64,000 nt of DNA from Shimia sp965227725 (GTDB lineage: Bacteria; Pseudomonadota; Alphaproteobacteria; Rhodobacterales; Rhodobacteraceae): NCBI RefSeq assembly GCF_965227725.1, contig NZ_CBDDGH010000003.1, forward strand, positions 1-64,000, in the 5' to 3' direction. Made by a program: the position numbers and the translations under genes. Below are positions 59,536-64,000 of this stretch, piece after piece (position 1 is the stretch's first letter; every line of letters begins with the position of its first letter). The notes under the pieces were generated by a model. The model saw nothing but the letters and a program-made list of their open reading frames with translations. It was not told where the DNA came from and searched no databases.

Positions 59536-60398
59536 GACAGACGCCGCCCGCGGATCAAGGTGAAGACCCCGGCGGCCACCACAATCGCGGCCCCGGTCAG
59601 GGTGATCGGATCAGGCCAGTCGCCAAAGACCACATAGCCGAGCATCAGCGCCCACAGCAGGCTGCTGTATCGGAAAGGCGCAATGAAGCTGATCTCGCCC
59701 ACGCGCATCACCAGCACCGAGAACAGATAACCGCCGAGAATGAATACCGCCGCCCCGGTGAGCAGTATCCACTGGCGCAGATCCATCGCCACCCAGTCAG
59801 AGCCAAGGCTCGCCACCCCGGCAAAGAGCATCACCCCAAGGGAGGCCACAAGGGTCACGGTCAATGAGGGCACATCAGAGGACATCTTGCGTGTCGCCAG
59901 ATCGCGCAGCGTGACAAACCCCACCGCCACCAGCGCATACAGTGCGTATTGGTCAAACCCATCCGGCCCGGGGCGCACAATCAGCAGCATCCCGCAAAAG
60001 CCAGCCACGATGGCCGAGGCCCGTCGCCAGCCGACCGCTTCGCCAAAAAACAGCGCCCCGCCTAGGGTCACGGTCAGCGGCAGGATCTGCAGAACCGCCG
60101 TCACATTGGCAATCGGCATGTGATAAAGCGCGGTGATAAAGAAATAGGCCGCCCCGATTTCAGAGACCGTGCGCAGCGCCACCAGCCCCCAGTCATGGCG
60201 CGACAGCTGCCAGCGCAGTTTGCCAAGCGATTTGGCCAGCAGATAGATCAGCGCACTGGCAACCACACCGCGCAGAAACAACATCTGAAACAGCGGCACA
60301 TCCGGCCCCAGCGACTTCACCATGGTGTCGTTGAACGTAAAGGCCGCCATGGAGCACATCATCAGAAGCGCGCCCTTGGTGTTGTCTGACATTGCCAT
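59511..60398 (-). CDS. EamA/DMT-family transporter
   Basis: 295 residues, ten helices as two EamA repeats (GALLMMCSMAAFTFNDTMVK; PFRYSSLLWALMLGYVVFGD). Probably exports amino acids or other metabolites. ATG at 60398 behind GGGGAGGG. Convergent with the glycosyltransferase, and upstream of, but divergent in function from, rpoC. Confidence 0.9.
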   Translation of the reverse strand: MAMSDNTKGALLMMCSMAAFTFNDTMVKSLGPDVPLFQMLFLRGVVASALIYLLAKSLGKLRWQLSRHDWGLVALRTVSEIGAAYFFITALYHMPIANVTAVLQILPLTVTLGGALFFGEAVGWRRASAIVAGFCGMLLIVRPGPDGFDQYALYALVAVGFVTLRDLATRKMSSDVPSLTVTLVASLGVMLFAGVASLGSDWVAMDLRQWILLTGAAVFILGGYLFSVLVMRVGEISFIAPFRYSSLLWALMLGYVVFGDWPDPITLTGAAIVVAAGVFTLIRGRRLSQAKSART

Positions 60399-60467
60399 GG
60401 ACCGCCCTCCCCGTTTAGCAACCGCGCGACGTTAGGGCCGAGCGCGGGATTTGCCAACCCCGGGTTT

Positions 60468-60500
60468 CCTTTTGCCGCAAATATCCTCGCCGAAGGCAAA
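60468..60500 (-). repeat. family B-like fragment before the rpoC terminator
   Basis: ccttttgccgcaaatatcctcgc followed by cgaaggcaaa (split for description): the complement has the ggc...gaggatatttg order of family B. Weak match. Confidence 0.35.
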
Positions 60501-60533
60501 AGGGCCCCCGGCTTCATGCCGGGGGCCCTTTTT
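60501..60533 (-). terminator. rpoC terminator (bidirectional form)
   Basis: gggcccccggc (60502-60512) pairs perfectly with gccgggggccc (60518-60528) over a five-base loop. T-runs on both strands: TTTTGCC on the minus strand and ttttt on the plus. It lies 26 bases after the rpoC stop. Confidence 0.9.
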
Positions 60534-60558
60534 AAATTGTCATTCAGTCTGAGAGGTC

Positions 60559-64000
<3,442 letters not shown>

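Overview
The window reads as chromosomal DNA from an alphaproteobacterium, most likely a marine Rhodobacteraceae of the Roseobacter group. The support is the rRNA operon layout (16S, tRNA-Ile, tRNA-Ala, 23S), a GTTC-N7-GTTC SOS box, the gene neighbourhoods, and GC-rich coding sequence. The genus cannot be fixed from sequence reading alone.

Layout. 1-4930 (minus strand): most of a 23S gene, both spacer tRNAs, a complete 16S, its leader and its promoter. 5.3-6.3 kb: an Mrr-like restriction endonuclease next to the rRNA operon. 6.4-9.4 kb: a serine-hydroxymethyltransferase-like PLP enzyme with a divergent LysR regulator, then a stand-alone ImuA-like gene behind an SOS box. 9.4-12.5 kb: a 1008-residue ABC-transporter-like protein whose ATPase motifs have decayed and which ends in a cyclic-nucleotide-binding domain. 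12.8-15.6 kb: a DUF3307 membrane protein, convergent with an ACP / ketoacyl synthase / MaoC-like mini-cluster. 15.6-22.5 kb: an accessory patch in which an A/T-richer TcmP-DUF5131 pair and an unrecognised 518-residue protein flank lepA among palindromic repeats.

22.5-27 kb: a cytochrome c, a PQQ-type sugar dehydrogenase, a small secreted protein and a class III nucleotidyl cyclase with a repeat-like C-terminal half. 27-31.5 kb: an arsenic operon (arsR-arsC-acr3-gapdh-arsJ). 31.6-33.6 kb: an Lrp regulator divergent from a class V PLP enzyme. 33.6-40.6 kb: a minus-strand group of acyl-CoA-type genes (thioesterase, SDR, APH-like kinase, histidine phosphatase, nitronate monooxygenase, alpha/beta hydrolase, acyl-CoA ligase). 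40.8-48.5 kb: pirin, a TetR regulator with a palindromic operator, a lipoprotein, hom, glpX, recJ, two identical tRNA-Glu genes and trmO. 48.6-53.9 kb: a complete peptide-type ABC importer. 54-64 kb: the str operon (rpsL-rpsG-fusA-tuf), a glycosyltransferase, an EamA exporter and the 3' four-fifths of rpoC.

The best candidate for a little-described system is the TcmP-DUF5131 pair. The pseudo-ABC/cNMP protein, the SOS-boxed orphan ImuA-like gene and the ACP-KAS-MaoC cluster come next. Two families of short dispersed repeats sit in many intergenic gaps.
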